Source of the DNA: Aliishimia sp965656085
GTDB taxonomy: Bacteria > Pseudomonadota > Alphaproteobacteria > Rhodobacterales > Rhodobacteraceae
Direction: 5' to 3'
NCBI GenBank assembly: GCA_965656085.1
Contig: CBFHJA010000009.1
Location: 1-64,000, forward strand
DNA: 64,000 nucleotides
In this document: one piece after another, positions 52,850-61,342 of the stretch
Layout: the number at the start of each line of letters is the position of its first letter
Numbering within the stretch: the stretch's first letter is position 1
The notes under the pieces: model-generated
What the model was told of the DNA's origin: nothing
The model's input: only the letters and a program-made list of their open reading frames with translations
Databases searched by the model: none
Program-made: the position numbers and the translations under genes

Positions 52850-54622
52850 ATGGAGGGATTCCCCGTGCAGCGCAAACTTGCGACGATCCTTGTGGGCGAC
52901 TTTGTCGGCTCGACCGCCGCGATGGCGCGGAGCGAGGAGGCCGCGCTCAGCCGGGTGCTTCTCGGGCTCGATCTGGTGTCGCGCTCCGTTGCGCATCACA
53001 AAGGGCGGGTGTTCAACACGGCAGGGGACGCGCTGCTGGCCGAGTTCGACAGCCCGGTCAATGCGCTCAAGGCGGCGATCGAGGCGCGCTCGCATCTTGC
53101 TTCCACACCGGAACTTGCACCGACAGACATGCGGTTCGGGCTTCACATCGCCGATGTTGTGCAGGTTGGCGAGGATCTGCGCGGGGACGGGGTCAATATC
53201 GCGGCCCGGTTGCAGGAACATGCCGCGCCCGGTGAGATCGATGTCTCAGGTGTGCTGTATGACCACGTGGAGCGGGTTGCCCCCTGTGCGTTCTCGGATC
53301 AGGGGATGCAGGTCTTCAAGGGGGTCAGTGCCCCTGTGCGTGTCATGCGGGTCGGCGCGTCGATGGATCGGCATGTCTATCAAACCGCCCCGACGGTTGA
53401 TGCGCCGAAATCCGAGCTTAAACCCAATTCCGTCGCGGTGCTGCCCTTCGTGGTGAGTGGGGCCGCCGACGATGATCAGGCGTTTCTGGCTGACGGGCTC
53501 ACCGATGACATCATCCACGAGTTGAGCCTGATCCGGTCACTCTTTGTCAGCTCGCGCACCGCTTCGCGTGCCTTGCGCACCGATGATCCGGTGCAGATCG
53601 GCGAGGCGCTCGGGGTGCGCTATGTGCTCTCCGGGGCCATTCGCAGGCTCGGGCCGCGCTTGCGCCTCAACGTCACGCTCGCGCGCACGTCTGATGGCGG
53701 CGTGGTCTGGTCGGACCGCGTGCAGCGGCCTTTCGACGAGGTGCTCGACGCGATGGACGATCTGGTGGCCCGTGTGGCGTCGACAGTGTCGGGCCGGATC
53801 GACCATGCCGAGATCACCGCCCTGCGCACCAAACGCCCGGAGAATATGACGGCTTACGAGTATTACCTGCGGGGGCTGGACCGTCACCGTTTGGGCGGTG
53901 TGTCCAACACCTACGCTGAGGAAGCGCGGCAGTGGTTTCAACGCTCACAGGCCGCAGACCCGGGCTTCGCCAGACCGCTGGCCATGGAAATCTGCTCGTG
54001 GAGCTACCTTCCGGACTTCGATCAGGTGGCCGCAGAAAAGATGCTCAACCGTGCGATGGAACTCGATGGGTCTGATCCGGAGTTGCACCGGATTTTCGGT
54101 GTTTTGCAGATCAAGTTGAACAATGATTACGAGGCCAGCAAGCGGCACCATGACATGGCGCTGCAACTTGCACCGAACGATGCCTATATTCTGGGCCGCT
54201 GCGCCGCGTTTTATACCTATGATGGCGCGCCGGACCGGGCGCTCGACCTGCTGGCGCGCGCCGACGCGCTGGACCCGTTTCTGCCCGTGTGGATCGTCGA
54301 GGAACGTGTTGCCGCGCTCTATGCCAAAGGGCTCTACGCAGAGGCGAATGACGAGGCGCGGAGCCTGAATTTTCAAACCCGGCGCTCGCGGCTTTACCGG
54401 GCCGCCGGCCGCGTGGCGCGCGGCGATTTGGACCGGGCGCGCCAACTCGTCACCGAAGCCCGCGCCGACGATCCGTCCTTGAGCACGGCCTATGTTGTGG
54501 AACAGGAACTGTTCCGGGACAAAGCCCTGCTGGAAGAACTTCTGGACCGGCTGCGCGTTGCGGGCTTGCCCGACCCTGAAGCGATGGAACCCTCCACGCC
54601 AGTGCTTGCGTTAGGCCGCTAG
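52850..54622 (+). CDS. Class III nucleotidyl cyclase-like protein with TolB-like and TPR domains
   Basis: 590 residues from the ATG at 52850 (GGAG box). N-terminal cyclase domain (about 8-185): metal Asp17 (VGDFVGST) and Asp60 (NTAGDALLAEF), and GDGVNIAARLQ with the conserved Asn/Arg. The usual substrate-selecting Lys is Asn56. A TolB/FlgO-like domain follows (SVAVLPFVVSG, FLADGLTDDIIHELS, YVLSGAIRRLGPRLRLNVTL), then TPR-like helices to the end. Such cyclases may make cAMP or be catalytically altered. The stop codon lies in the inverted repeat at 54620-54673. Confidence 0.85.
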   Translation: MEGFPVQRKLATILVGDFVGSTAAMARSEEAALSRVLLGLDLVSRSVAHHKGRVFNTAGDALLAEFDSPVNALKAAIEARSHLASTPELAPTDMRFGLHIADVVQVGEDLRGDGVNIAARLQEHAAPGEIDVSGVLYDHVERVAPCAFSDQGMQVFKGVSAPVRVMRVGASMDRHVYQTAPTVDAPKSELKPNSVAVLPFVVSGAADDDQAFLADGLTDDIIHELSLIRSLFVSSRTASRALRTDDPVQIGEALGVRYVLSGAIRRLGPRLRLNVTLARTSDGGVVWSDRVQRPFDEVLDAMDDLVARVASTVSGRIDHAEITALRTKRPENMTAYEYYLRGLDRHRLGGVSNTYAEEARQWFQRSQAADPGFARPLAMEICSWSYLPDFDQVAAEKMLNRAMELDGSDPELHRIFGVLQIKLNNDYEASKRHHDMALQLAPNDAYILGRCAAFYTYDGAPDRALDLLARADALDPFLPVWIVEERVAALYAKGLYAEANDEARSLNFQTRRSRLYRAAGRVARGDLDRARQLVTEARADDPSLSTAYVVEQELFRDKALLEELLDRLRVAGLPDPEAMEPSTPVLALGR

Positions 54623-54673
54623 AGCCTGCCGCTGACCTGCAGAATGCAGTTTTCAGCTGTGGGGCAGGCCCTA
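54620..54673. repeat. Inverted-repeat element overlapping the cyclase gene stop
   Basis: TAGAGCCTGCC (54620-54630) and GGCAGGCCCTA (54663-54673) pair at 10 of 11 bases. The centre contains the same 15-mer (54644-54658) as the MITE at 33117-33225. It may act as a terminator or be a shorter relative of that element. Confidence 0.55.
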
Positions 54674-54707
54674 TCGCGGAAATTTCCGGCTGGGGGCAAG
54701 CCGCCTT

Positions 54708-55682
54708 CTACTTGCAGATCGGCAATTCCAAGGGGGGCTGCTTGGGCAGGGACGCCCGCCAGCTATTGATGATCGGTTGCAGCTTTCGTTTGGACCAGAA
54801 TTTAGGAGTCCCGACGGTGCGCAGGCAGGACGTGTTCCAATAGGTCCCGGCCTGCGCAGGGGATTTGCCGCGCGCAACGGCCTTGGTCACGGCGTCGATA
54901 TCCTTGGATTCGGGGTAGATATACAGGGAGGTCGGGTTGCCTTCGATCATCGCGATGATCTCGTCCGAGACATGGTCGGACCATGTCGTGCAGCCATTGC
55001 TGCGCCCGCCCGTGTAGTCGATCAGCTTGCCAACGGGCACGAAGCCCTCCGCGTCGGCGTGGGGGCTTTGGGGGCGGCTCATGCGGCATTGCCAGCGCAG
55101 GAACCGCGCCTCATGCCCGCCGATGGCGCGCTCGCGGGCGTTGCGGGTCTCGCGCTCGCCGTCGAAGAGGATGAAGGTGCGCTTGAAGGCCCGCATCTGG
55201 CCGGACTGGCGCATGTAGCCCTTGAAGGAGGTCCGGGTCTCGGCGGTCACATAGGCCCCGCCCATGGTCAGCTTCGAGCCTTCGGCATTGCTGAAATGCT
55301 GTGCGCATTCGCGGCTATTGGAGAAGGTCGCGCGGGGCAGTTTGCGCCCGTTGCCATGGCCGGAGGACACCGCGCGGAAGGTCTGGCTTTGCTCGCAGAT
55401 GATGTAAAAGCGTGCCCCGGCGGCGCCAATCCCGTGGGGCCGCGTGGCATCCTTGGCGAAGTAACACGGGTTTCGGACCTCGCCGCGCTGCCGCTTGTCC
55501 TGATAGAGCGCGCGGGCCCGCTCAAGCACCACGGGCGCGATTTGCCCATCGCCGGTGCCGACATGCTTTTGCAGCCAGTTCGGAAAGGCTTCGGCGCGCG
55601 CGGGCGTCGGTCCGGCTCCGGCCGCGACAAGCAGTGCCACGGTAACCCCCATGCAGGTCAATAGCTGCGTGATCCATCGCAT
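54708..55682 (-). CDS. YkuD-like (murein L,D-transpeptidase catalytic domain) protein
   Basis: 324 residues with a signal peptide (MRWITQLLTCMGVTVALLVAAGA...ARA). The domain shows SSGHGNGRKLP, FSNAEGSKLTMGGAYVTAE, ERAIGGHEARF and the active-site segment TGGRSNGCTTW with the catalytic Cys. In family members the equivalent region is usually an HG motif followed by S(W)GCP; here the first is GGHE, so catalysis may be altered. Predicted periplasmic peptidoglycan cross-link or lipoprotein-attachment enzyme. Confidence 0.8.
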   Translation of the reverse strand: MRWITQLLTCMGVTVALLVAAGAGPTPARAEAFPNWLQKHVGTGDGQIAPVVLERARALYQDKRQRGEVRNPCYFAKDATRPHGIGAAGARFYIICEQSQTFRAVSSGHGNGRKLPRATFSNSRECAQHFSNAEGSKLTMGGAYVTAETRTSFKGYMRQSGQMRAFKRTFILFDGERETRNARERAIGGHEARFLRWQCRMSRPQSPHADAEGFVPVGKLIDYTGGRSNGCTTWSDHVSDEIIAMIEGNPTSLYIYPESKDIDAVTKAVARGKSPAQAGTYWNTSCLRTVGTPKFWSKRKLQPIINSWRASLPKQPPLELPICK

Positions 55683-55878
55683 CTCAGGCTCTCCTGTTTC
55701 ATCCGCCTCGCGCCCACTTTATCACAGTTTTGAGCGGCGCACGCGGGGCATTGGCGGAAAAATCCGGTTTGCCCGGCGGGACTTGCATGTCACAGTCCAT
55801 CACGCTTCTGTCACAGGGGTTGGCAGGTCGATCCTGACCCGTCATTTGGGGGGAACACAACGCAAAGGACACCATGTC

Positions 55879-56373
55879 ATGGCCCTATCCCGCCGTACGC
55901 TGTTCATCGGATCCGCTCTCGTTCTGCTCGGAGGCGGCTATGCCGCGCAGAGCCTTCTGTCCGAAGACTACACCGCAGCATGGTATGAAACCGCCGAGGG
56001 GGTGGCGATCGACGGCACGGATCCGGTCGCCTATTTCACCCAAGGCGCGCCGGTCTCGGGAGACGCCGCGCACAGCCTCGATTGGGGCGGGACCACGTGG
56101 CATTTCGCCAGCGCCGAGAACAAGGCGCTGTTCGAGGCCGAGCCCGAGGCCTACGCGCCGCAATATGGCGGCTATTGTGCTTGGGCGGTGGGAGCGCGCA
56201 AGTCGCTCGCGCCCACCGAGCCCGCGCAATGGGCCATCGTCGACGGCAAGCTCTATCTGAACTTCAACGCCTCGGTGCAGGAAAAGTGGCAGGCCGATGT
56301 GCCGGGCTTCATCGCCCGGGCCGATCAGAACTGGCCAGAGCTTGAGGCCGGGCTCATCGCACCTGAGACATAA
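55879..56373 (+). CDS. YHS-domain protein with a possible Tat signal
   Basis: 164 residues from the ATG at 55879. The N-terminus MALSRRTLFIGSALVLLGGGYAA has a twin arginine and a hydrophobic stretch. The YHS domain (about 38-140) has IDGTDPVAYFTQGAPVSG, FASAENKALFEAEPEAYAPQYGGYCAWAVG and WAIVDGKLYLNFN, suggesting a metal-related exported protein. Upstream is AAGGA. Substrate or metal is unknown. Confidence 0.85.
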   Translation: MALSRRTLFIGSALVLLGGGYAAQSLLSEDYTAAWYETAEGVAIDGTDPVAYFTQGAPVSGDAAHSLDWGGTTWHFASAENKALFEAEPEAYAPQYGGYCAWAVGARKSLAPTEPAQWAIVDGKLYLNFNASVQEKWQADVPGFIARADQNWPELEAGLIAPET

Positions 56374-56436
56374 CACCCGCTTGGCAAGTCCCGTCCGGCT
56401 TGGCATAAGGCGGGTAACAGACACGGGATGACATTC

Positions 56437-56748
56437 ATGCGCGCACGCATCTACCAACCCGCCCGCACCGCGATGCAGTCGGGCACGGCCAAAACCCATC
56501 ACTGGGTGCTGGAATTCGCGCCGGCCTCGGCCCGCGATGTGGACCCGCTGATGGGCTGGACCTCGTCCAGCGACACCCAAAGCCAGGTGCGGCTGAGCTT
56601 CGAGACCAAGAAGGCCGCGCTCGCCTATGCCAAGGAAAACGGCATCGACGCGATCGTGCAGGAGCCCAAGACGCGCAAGGTCAATATCCGGCCCGGCGGC
56701 TATGGCGACAATTTCGCGACCAATCGCCGGGGGGCATGGACGCACTGA
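56437..56748 (+). CDS. NDUFS4-like ETC complex I accessory subunit
   Basis: 103 residues from the ATG at 56437 (MRARIYQPARTAMQSG); the ATG at 56428 adds three residues. Family pattern: ARIYQPARTAMQSGTAKTHHWVLEF, WTSSSDTQSQVRLSFETKKAALAYAKENG and the terminal GYGDNFATNRRGAWTH. It is the alphaproteobacterial homologue of a mitochondrial complex I accessory protein that binds near the NADH module. It overlaps the GNAT gene by 13 bases. Confidence 0.9.
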   Translation: MRARIYQPARTAMQSGTAKTHHWVLEFAPASARDVDPLMGWTSSSDTQSQVRLSFETKKAALAYAKENGIDAIVQEPKTRKVNIRPGGYGDNFATNRRGAWTH

Positions 56749-57194
56749 GCCTGCGAGTCTGCACGGCGAATGAGCCCGGCGTGCAGGCGGTGATCGCAGC
56801 GCATCTGGCGCAGATGCAGGCCCAAACTCCCGAAGAAAGCCGTCACGCGCTGCCGGCCCAGAGCCTGCGCGGTGCTTGGATGCTCGCGGCGGAGGCGGGC
56901 GGCACGGTGGTTGCGATTGGTGCGGTGGCCCCGCTCTGGCCCGGCGCAGGCGAGATCAAATCCATGCACACGCTGGCAGCAGGCCGCGGGCGCGGCGCTG
57001 GGCGGGCCATCCTGCGCGGGCTGCTCGACCGGGCGGCGGCGGAGGGCATTGGTGCAGTCTATCTCGAAACCGGCAGCACCCCCGCCTTCGCCCCGGCCCG
57101 CGCGCTCTATGCCAACGAAGGCTTCACCTTCTGCCCACCCTTCGGAACCTATGCCGAGGACCCTTTGAGCGTTTTCATGACCCGCCGCATCTGA
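56736..57194 (+). CDS. GNAT family N-acetyltransferase
   Basis: 152 residues. Acetyl-CoA binding motif A is AGRGRGAGRAILRGLLDRA; the C-terminal FTFCPPFGTYAEDPLSVFMTRRI is typical of the fold. It acylates an unknown small molecule or protein N-terminus. It starts inside the NDUFS4-like gene and is followed within 45 bases by the truncated tRNA. Confidence 0.88.
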   Translation: MDALSLRVCTANEPGVQAVIAAHLAQMQAQTPEESRHALPAQSLRGAWMLAAEAGGTVVAIGAVAPLWPGAGEIKSMHTLAAGRGRGAGRAILRGLLDRAAAEGIGAVYLETGSTPAFAPARALYANEGFTFCPPFGTYAEDPLSVFMTRRI

Positions 57195-57235
57195 ACCTTG
57201 CCCCATGGGAAATTTCGGGGCATGACAAGGCCAGC

Positions 57236-57268
57236 GGTCCCTTAGCTCAACTGGATAGAGCAGCTGAC
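57236..57268 (+). tRNA. 5' half of a tRNA gene, cut by an IS21-type element
   Basis: Acceptor strand GGTCCCT (57236-57242), TA at positions 8-9, D-stem GCTC/GAGC (57245-57248 and 57258-57261) with loop AACTGGATA, and the 5' anticodon stem GCTGA (57263-57267). At 57269 the sequence becomes the TGTTGA end of an IS21-like element, so the 3' arm, T-arm and CCA end are missing. No matching 3' half was found in the window. The D-arm resembles tRNA-Arg, but identity cannot be assigned. Confidence 0.8.
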
Positions 57269-58043
57269 TGTTGATTTCTGCTGAGAAGTGACCCGTTAGA
57301 CCCCTGAATTTTCAATGAGAATTGACCCATGTGACCACCTTGCCCCGACCGATTTAGTCGGGGAGAGACGGAATGATCGACATGGGATGTTTGAGTGTTA
57401 TCCGACGCTCGCTGCCCGGCAACACATGCGAAGCATGTGTGAGAGGGGGCCTTGCGTGACAAAATGCCAATTCGCGAGATTGCCCGCCGGACGGGTTTGT
57501 CTCGCAATACCATGAGGACGTACCTGCGCGAGTGCGTGGTCGAGCCGACGTTCAAGGCACCGCCTCGGCCGAGCAAGCTGGACCCTTATGCGCCCATGAC
57601 CGCATCATCGGGCGGTCACACCGCAACCCAGGCAGGGTGATCTATGATTGGCGGCACTCTCTCGCTGTCATCCAACGCAAACCCGGCGCCCTGCGCACTG
57701 GCGCGTCGTGCCGTCCGTCAAGATGCCCGAAGCCTTCCGCCGCCTGCAGGCCCACATGCTGCGCAAGGAAGGCGGAGACCGCCAGATGGTCGATATACTG
57801 TCTCTGGGTTTGCACCATCATGAATACGCCGTTCTGTGTGCCATAGAACTGGCGCTTGACGCAGGCGTGCCCAACAAGACGCATGTCCTGAACCTCCTGC
57901 ACAGGTTGATCGACAGGACGCAGACCGACCATCCAGAGGTCGATCCACCAGATGCGCTGGCGTTGCATACGGCGCCGAAGGCCAACGTCGATCGCGACGA
58001 TGATCTGAGACAGGCTGGGGAGAAGCGCCATGCGTCATGATTC
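57269..58043 (+). mobile_element. Decayed IS21-family element remnant
   Basis: Left end TGTTGATTTCTGCTGAG with two internal copies of TGAGAAGTGACCC-type repeats (57282-57294 and 57316-57328, two mismatches), as in IS21-family ends. Only an istA remnant is inside; istB and the right terminal repeat are absent. It interrupts a tRNA gene on the left and runs into the 3' end of the LysR gene on the right. Confidence 0.8.
57373..58040 (+). pseudogene. istA transposase remnant (IS21 family)
   Basis: IstA-like pieces in different frames: MIDMGCLSVIRR (57373 on), then RDKMPIREIARRTGLSRNTMRTYL (about 57455 on), a large internal deletion near 57600, DWRHSLAVIQRKPGALRTGA and VKMPEAFRRLQAHMLRKEGGDRQMVDIL...HVLNLLHRLIDRTQ...RHAS. 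A 19-bp palindrome (ACACATGC-GAA-GCATGTGT, 57422-57440) sits inside the first frameshift. Non-functional. Confidence 0.85.
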
Positions 58044-58952
58044 TGCAGGCGTTTCGATCGTGATCAAGCTGACACACCGCAAAAAAGCCCGTGCCGCCGA
58101 AGACGGGATTTCGTCGGCGCGGCTGATAATTCCCACCGACCCCGTCGTCGGACGCGTGTCGAGATCAAGGGCGATCATCCGCCTGGTCTCCAGATCGTCG
58201 GCAATCACGCCACGGCTGATGAACCAAACCAGCTCCGGATCGCCGAGGATCATCGCGCGGCCGAAAGACGAGGATGCCGTTTCGATGCGGGTCGGGAAGA
58301 GTGGCACACCTTGCGTGATCAGCATGCGGGCGATCAGCGGGCGGATCGCGGAGGCCTTGGGCGGGTAGAGCACACGGTAATGGTGCAAATCCTCGAAACT
58401 CCGTACATTCGCCGCCGGGCTGTCGGCGCGGCAGGCGACGACCACCTCCTCGGAATGCAACTGGCGGAAGGTCAGCCCGTCCATCGACTCGGGGCGCCCC
58501 AGCCGGCCCAGCACCAGATCAAGCGCGCCGCTTCGCAGCCGCCCGATGAGCGCCTCATGGGTGCCTTCTTCCACATGGAGCAGGGTATCGGGCTCTATCG
58601 TCAGGAAGTGTTGCGCGGCACGGACTACCAGACCTGACGCGACACTGGGAAGTGCGCCGATCCGCAGCCGCCCCGCCGCTGCCTTGTCATCGCGCACGCT
58701 GCGCAGGCCCTGCCGCAAGGCGGAAGTGCTCTGTTCGGCGAATTGCAGGAAAATCTCGCCCTGCGGTGTCAGGCGGACCCCGGCGCGGCTGCGTTCCATG
58801 AGCGTTGCATCTACGATCTCTTCAAGCTCTTTGAGCGTGCGCGATATCGCCGGGCCGGTCAGGTGCAACTGCTCGGCCGCCCGCTTGAGACTGGCCGCGC
58901 GGGCAATGGCGCTGAACGCGTCGAGATGGCGAAACTTGATGCGTCGGTCCAT
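58035..58952 (-). CDS. pcaQ: LysR-type regulator PcaQ
   Basis: 305 residues from the ATG at 58952 (MDRRIKFRHLDAFSAIARAASL). N-terminal helix-turn-helix (AAEQLHLTGPAISRTLKELEEIV) and a LysR effector domain. Start MDRRIKFRHL and gene order divergent from pobA-pca match PcaQ, which activates pca genes in response to beta-ketoadipate pathway intermediates. Its last three bases abut the IS21 remnant. A 6-bp inverted repeat between it and pobA is a candidate binding site. Confidence 0.87.
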   Translation of the reverse strand: MDRRIKFRHLDAFSAIARAASLKRAAEQLHLTGPAISRTLKELEEIVDATLMERSRAGVRLTPQGEIFLQFAEQSTSALRQGLRSVRDDKAAAGRLRIGALPSVASGLVVRAAQHFLTIEPDTLLHVEEGTHEALIGRLRSGALDLVLGRLGRPESMDGLTFRQLHSEEVVVACRADSPAANVRSFEDLHHYRVLYPPKASAIRPLIARMLITQGVPLFPTRIETASSSFGRAMILGDPELVWFISRGVIADDLETRRMIALDLDTRPTTGSVGIISRADEIPSSAARAFLRCVSLITIETPAES

Positions 58953-58992
58953 ATGCGTGCCAATTATGATATTCAAAATCCCAAAAAACTCA

Positions 58993-59011
58993 TTTTTCAT
59001 ACCGGGAAAAA
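58993..59011. promoter_or_regulatory. Candidate PcaQ operator
   Basis: TTTTTC (58993-58998), 7-base spacer, GAAAAA (59006-59011): an inverted repeat with the T-N11-A spacing expected for LysR-type regulators, between divergent pcaQ and pobA. Confidence 0.4.
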
Positions 59012-59046
59012 CATGCAAAATCCATAGGTGAGACAGGGAGGCGCAT

Positions 59047-60216
59047 GTGAAAACTCAAGTTGTCATCATCGGGGGAGGCCCGTCCGGCCTGTTGCTCTCC
59101 CAACTTTTGCACCTGTGCGGGATCACCTCAGTTGTTTTGGAGCGCCGGACCAAAGACTACGTGCTCGGGCGCATCCGGGCCGGGGTGCTCGAACACGGGC
59201 TGGTGCGTTTGCTCGAAGAGGCGGGCTGCGCGGGCCGCCTCCATGCCGAGGGCTTCGTCCATGACGGCACTCTAATTTCCTATGGCGACGAGATGTTCCG
59301 GATCGACTTTGCCCAACTCACCGACACGCGTGTCGTCGTCTATGGGCAAACCGAAGTTACCCGCGATCTCTATGCCGCCCGCGAGCAAGCCGGGGGAGCG
59401 ATCGAGTTCAACGTCGAGGATGTCGTCATCGAGGGCGCGGACAGCGATACGCCGCGTGTGCACTATAGCGTGGACGGGGAGGCGCGGCAGATTGAGTGTG
59501 ATTTTGTGGCCGGATGTGACGGGTTCCACGGGGTCAGCCGCAAGACTATTCCAGCAGATGTGCGCACCGAGTATGAAAAGGTCTATCCCTTTGGCTGGCT
59601 TGGGATTCTGAGCGAAACGCCTCCGGTTAATCACGAACTGATCTATGCTAACTCCGAGCGCGGTTTTGCCCTGTGTTCGATGCGCAACGATACGCTCAGC
59701 CGCTATTATGTGCAGTGCCCGCTCACCGACAAAGTCGAGGACTGGAGTGACGCGGCGTTCTGGGACGAGCTGAAGCGCCGTATTCCCGCCGATCAAGCCG
59801 AGAAGCTCGTCACCGGCCCGTCCATCGAGAAAAGTATCGCGCCCTTGCGGTCCTTCGTGACCGAGCCCATGCGCTGGGGCCGGCTGTTTCTGTGCGGGGA
59901 TGCGGCGCATATCGTGCCGCCCACGGGCGCGAAGGGGCTGAATACGGCGGCCTCGGATGTGCAATACCTCTACCATGCGCTGCGCCAATTCTACGAGACC
60001 GGCTCCAGTGACGGGATCGACGGCTATTCGGCCAAGGCGCTCGCGCGCGTCTGGAAAGCGGAGCGGTTCTCGTGGTGGTTCTCGTCGCTCATGCACCGCT
60101 ATCCCGATCAGACCGCCTTCGATCACAAGATGCAGATCGCCGAGCTTGAGTTCCTGCGCACGAACACCGCCGCGCAGAAAGCCATGGCCGAGAACTATGT
60201 CGGTCTGCCGTATTAA
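59047..60216 (+). CDS. pobA: 4-Hydroxybenzoate 3-monooxygenase
   Basis: 389 residues from the GTG at 59047. FAD-binding GGGPSGLLL at the N-terminus, the DG motif (CDGFHGVSRK), GDAAHIVPPTGAKGLN near residue 285, and a conserved C-terminal MAENYVGLPY. It hydroxylates 4-hydroxybenzoate to protocatechuate using NADPH and O2, feeding the pca genes that follow. It is the first gene of a plus-strand operon. Confidence 0.95.
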   Translation: MKTQVVIIGGGPSGLLLSQLLHLCGITSVVLERRTKDYVLGRIRAGVLEHGLVRLLEEAGCAGRLHAEGFVHDGTLISYGDEMFRIDFAQLTDTRVVVYGQTEVTRDLYAAREQAGGAIEFNVEDVVIEGADSDTPRVHYSVDGEARQIECDFVAGCDGFHGVSRKTIPADVRTEYEKVYPFGWLGILSETPPVNHELIYANSERGFALCSMRNDTLSRYYVQCPLTDKVEDWSDAAFWDELKRRIPADQAEKLVTGPSIEKSIAPLRSFVTEPMRWGRLFLCGDAAHIVPPTGAKGLNTAASDVQYLYHALRQFYETGSSDGIDGYSAKALARVWKAERFSWWFSSLMHRYPDQTAFDHKMQIAELEFLRTNTAAQKAMAENYVGLPY

Positions 60217-60238
60217 GCGCAGGGAAGGAGACAGCCCG

Positions 60239-60619
60239 ATGACCGACCGTTTGGCAAAAGGGATGGACACGCGCCGCGCGGTTCTGGGGGATGCGCACGT
60301 GGACCGGGCCGAGGCTGCGAAGACCGATTTCGACATGCCGTTTCAGACCTACATCACGGAAGGCGCGTGGGGCACGGTCTGGGCCGACGACACGATCAGC
60401 CGCCGCGAGCGCTCTATGCTCACGCTGGCGCTGCTCGCCGCCACAGGGAATTTCGAGGAAATTCCCATGCATATCCGCGCCACCGCCCAGACCGGAGCGA
60501 GCCGGGAGGACGTGATGCAGGCTTTCATGCATGTCGCGGTTTACGCCGGCGTGCCAAAAGCCAATCATGCGATCAAACTCGCCAAGCAGACCTTCGAGGA
60601 AATGGGAGTGCCCGAATGA
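60239..60619 (+). CDS. pcaC: 4-Carboxymuconolactone decarboxylase
   Basis: 126 residues from the ATG at 60239 (AAGGAG box). Small helical CMD enzyme: MDTRRAVLGDAHVDRAEAAKTDFD, GTVWADDTISRRERSMLTLALLAA and the C-terminal HIRATAQTGASREDVMQAFMHVAVYAGVPKA. It decarboxylates carboxymuconolactone to beta-ketoadipate enol-lactone. The stop overlaps the pcaH start. Confidence 0.94.
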   Translation: MTDRLAKGMDTRRAVLGDAHVDRAEAAKTDFDMPFQTYITEGAWGTVWADDTISRRERSMLTLALLAATGNFEEIPMHIRATAQTGASREDVMQAFMHVAVYAGVPKANHAIKLAKQTFEEMGVPE

Positions 60620-61341
60620 CAAAACCCGCCGCCTTTTTCCAGCGCGACCGGGACCGACACCCGCCCGCGCTTGCGCCCGATTACAAGACCTCCATTGCCC
60701 GCTCACCCCGGCTGTCGAAGATCAGCCTCGACCAGTCCACCGGGGAGATGACCGGGCCGACCTTCGGGCATGGCGACATCGCGCCGCTCGATAACGATCT
60801 GATCAAGAATTACGCCCAGACCGGCGATCCCGTCGGCGAGCGGATCATCGTGCATGGGCGGGTTCTGGACGAGAACGCGCGGCCTGTGCCGAATACACTC
60901 GTGGAGATCTGGCAGGCTAATGCTGGCGGGCGCTACCGGCACAAGAAAGACACCTATCTTGCGCCCATCGACCCCAATTTCGGCGGCTGTGGACGCACGC
61001 TCACGGATGCCGAAGGGAAATACGCGTTCCGCACCGTCAAGCCCGGCGCCTATCCGTGGCGGAACATGATCAATGACTGGCGGCCCGCGCATATCCATGT
61101 AAGCGTCTTTGGGACCGCCTTCTGCCAGCGTCTGATCACGCAGCTCTATTTCGAGGGGGACCCTCTCATCGCGCGCTGCCCCATCGTGCAATGCCTGCCG
61201 GATGCGGACGCGATTGACGCGTTGACCGCAAAGCTCGACATGAACGCGACGATCCCGCTCGATACCATCGCTTACCGCTTCGATATTGTGCTGCGCGGGC
61301 GCCGGTCAACGATGTTCGAAAACCGTCCGGAGGGGAATTGA
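60616..61341 (+). CDS. pcaH: Protocatechuate 3,4-dioxygenase beta subunit
   Basis: 241 residues from the ATG at 60616. Intradiol dioxygenase with VEIWQANAGGRYRH, iron-binding Tyr in PGAYPWRN and WRPAHIHVSVFG with the ligand His residues, plus the long N-terminal arm of beta subunits. Non-haem Fe(III) ring-cleavage of protocatechuate with O2. One base separates it from pcaG. Confidence 0.95.
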   Translation: MTKPAAFFQRDRDRHPPALAPDYKTSIARSPRLSKISLDQSTGEMTGPTFGHGDIAPLDNDLIKNYAQTGDPVGERIIVHGRVLDENARPVPNTLVEIWQANAGGRYRHKKDTYLAPIDPNFGGCGRTLTDAEGKYAFRTVKPGAYPWRNMINDWRPAHIHVSVFGTAFCQRLITQLYFEGDPLIARCPIVQCLPDADAIDALTAKLDMNATIPLDTIAYRFDIVLRGRRSTMFENRPEGN

Positions 61342-61342
61342 G

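Noticed and set aside
57263..57276. An apparent GTT anticodon (tRNA-Asn) in the truncated tRNA
   Set aside because: The GTT belongs to the IS end (TGTTGATTTC). The 3' anticodon arm does not pair, so the identity cannot be read.
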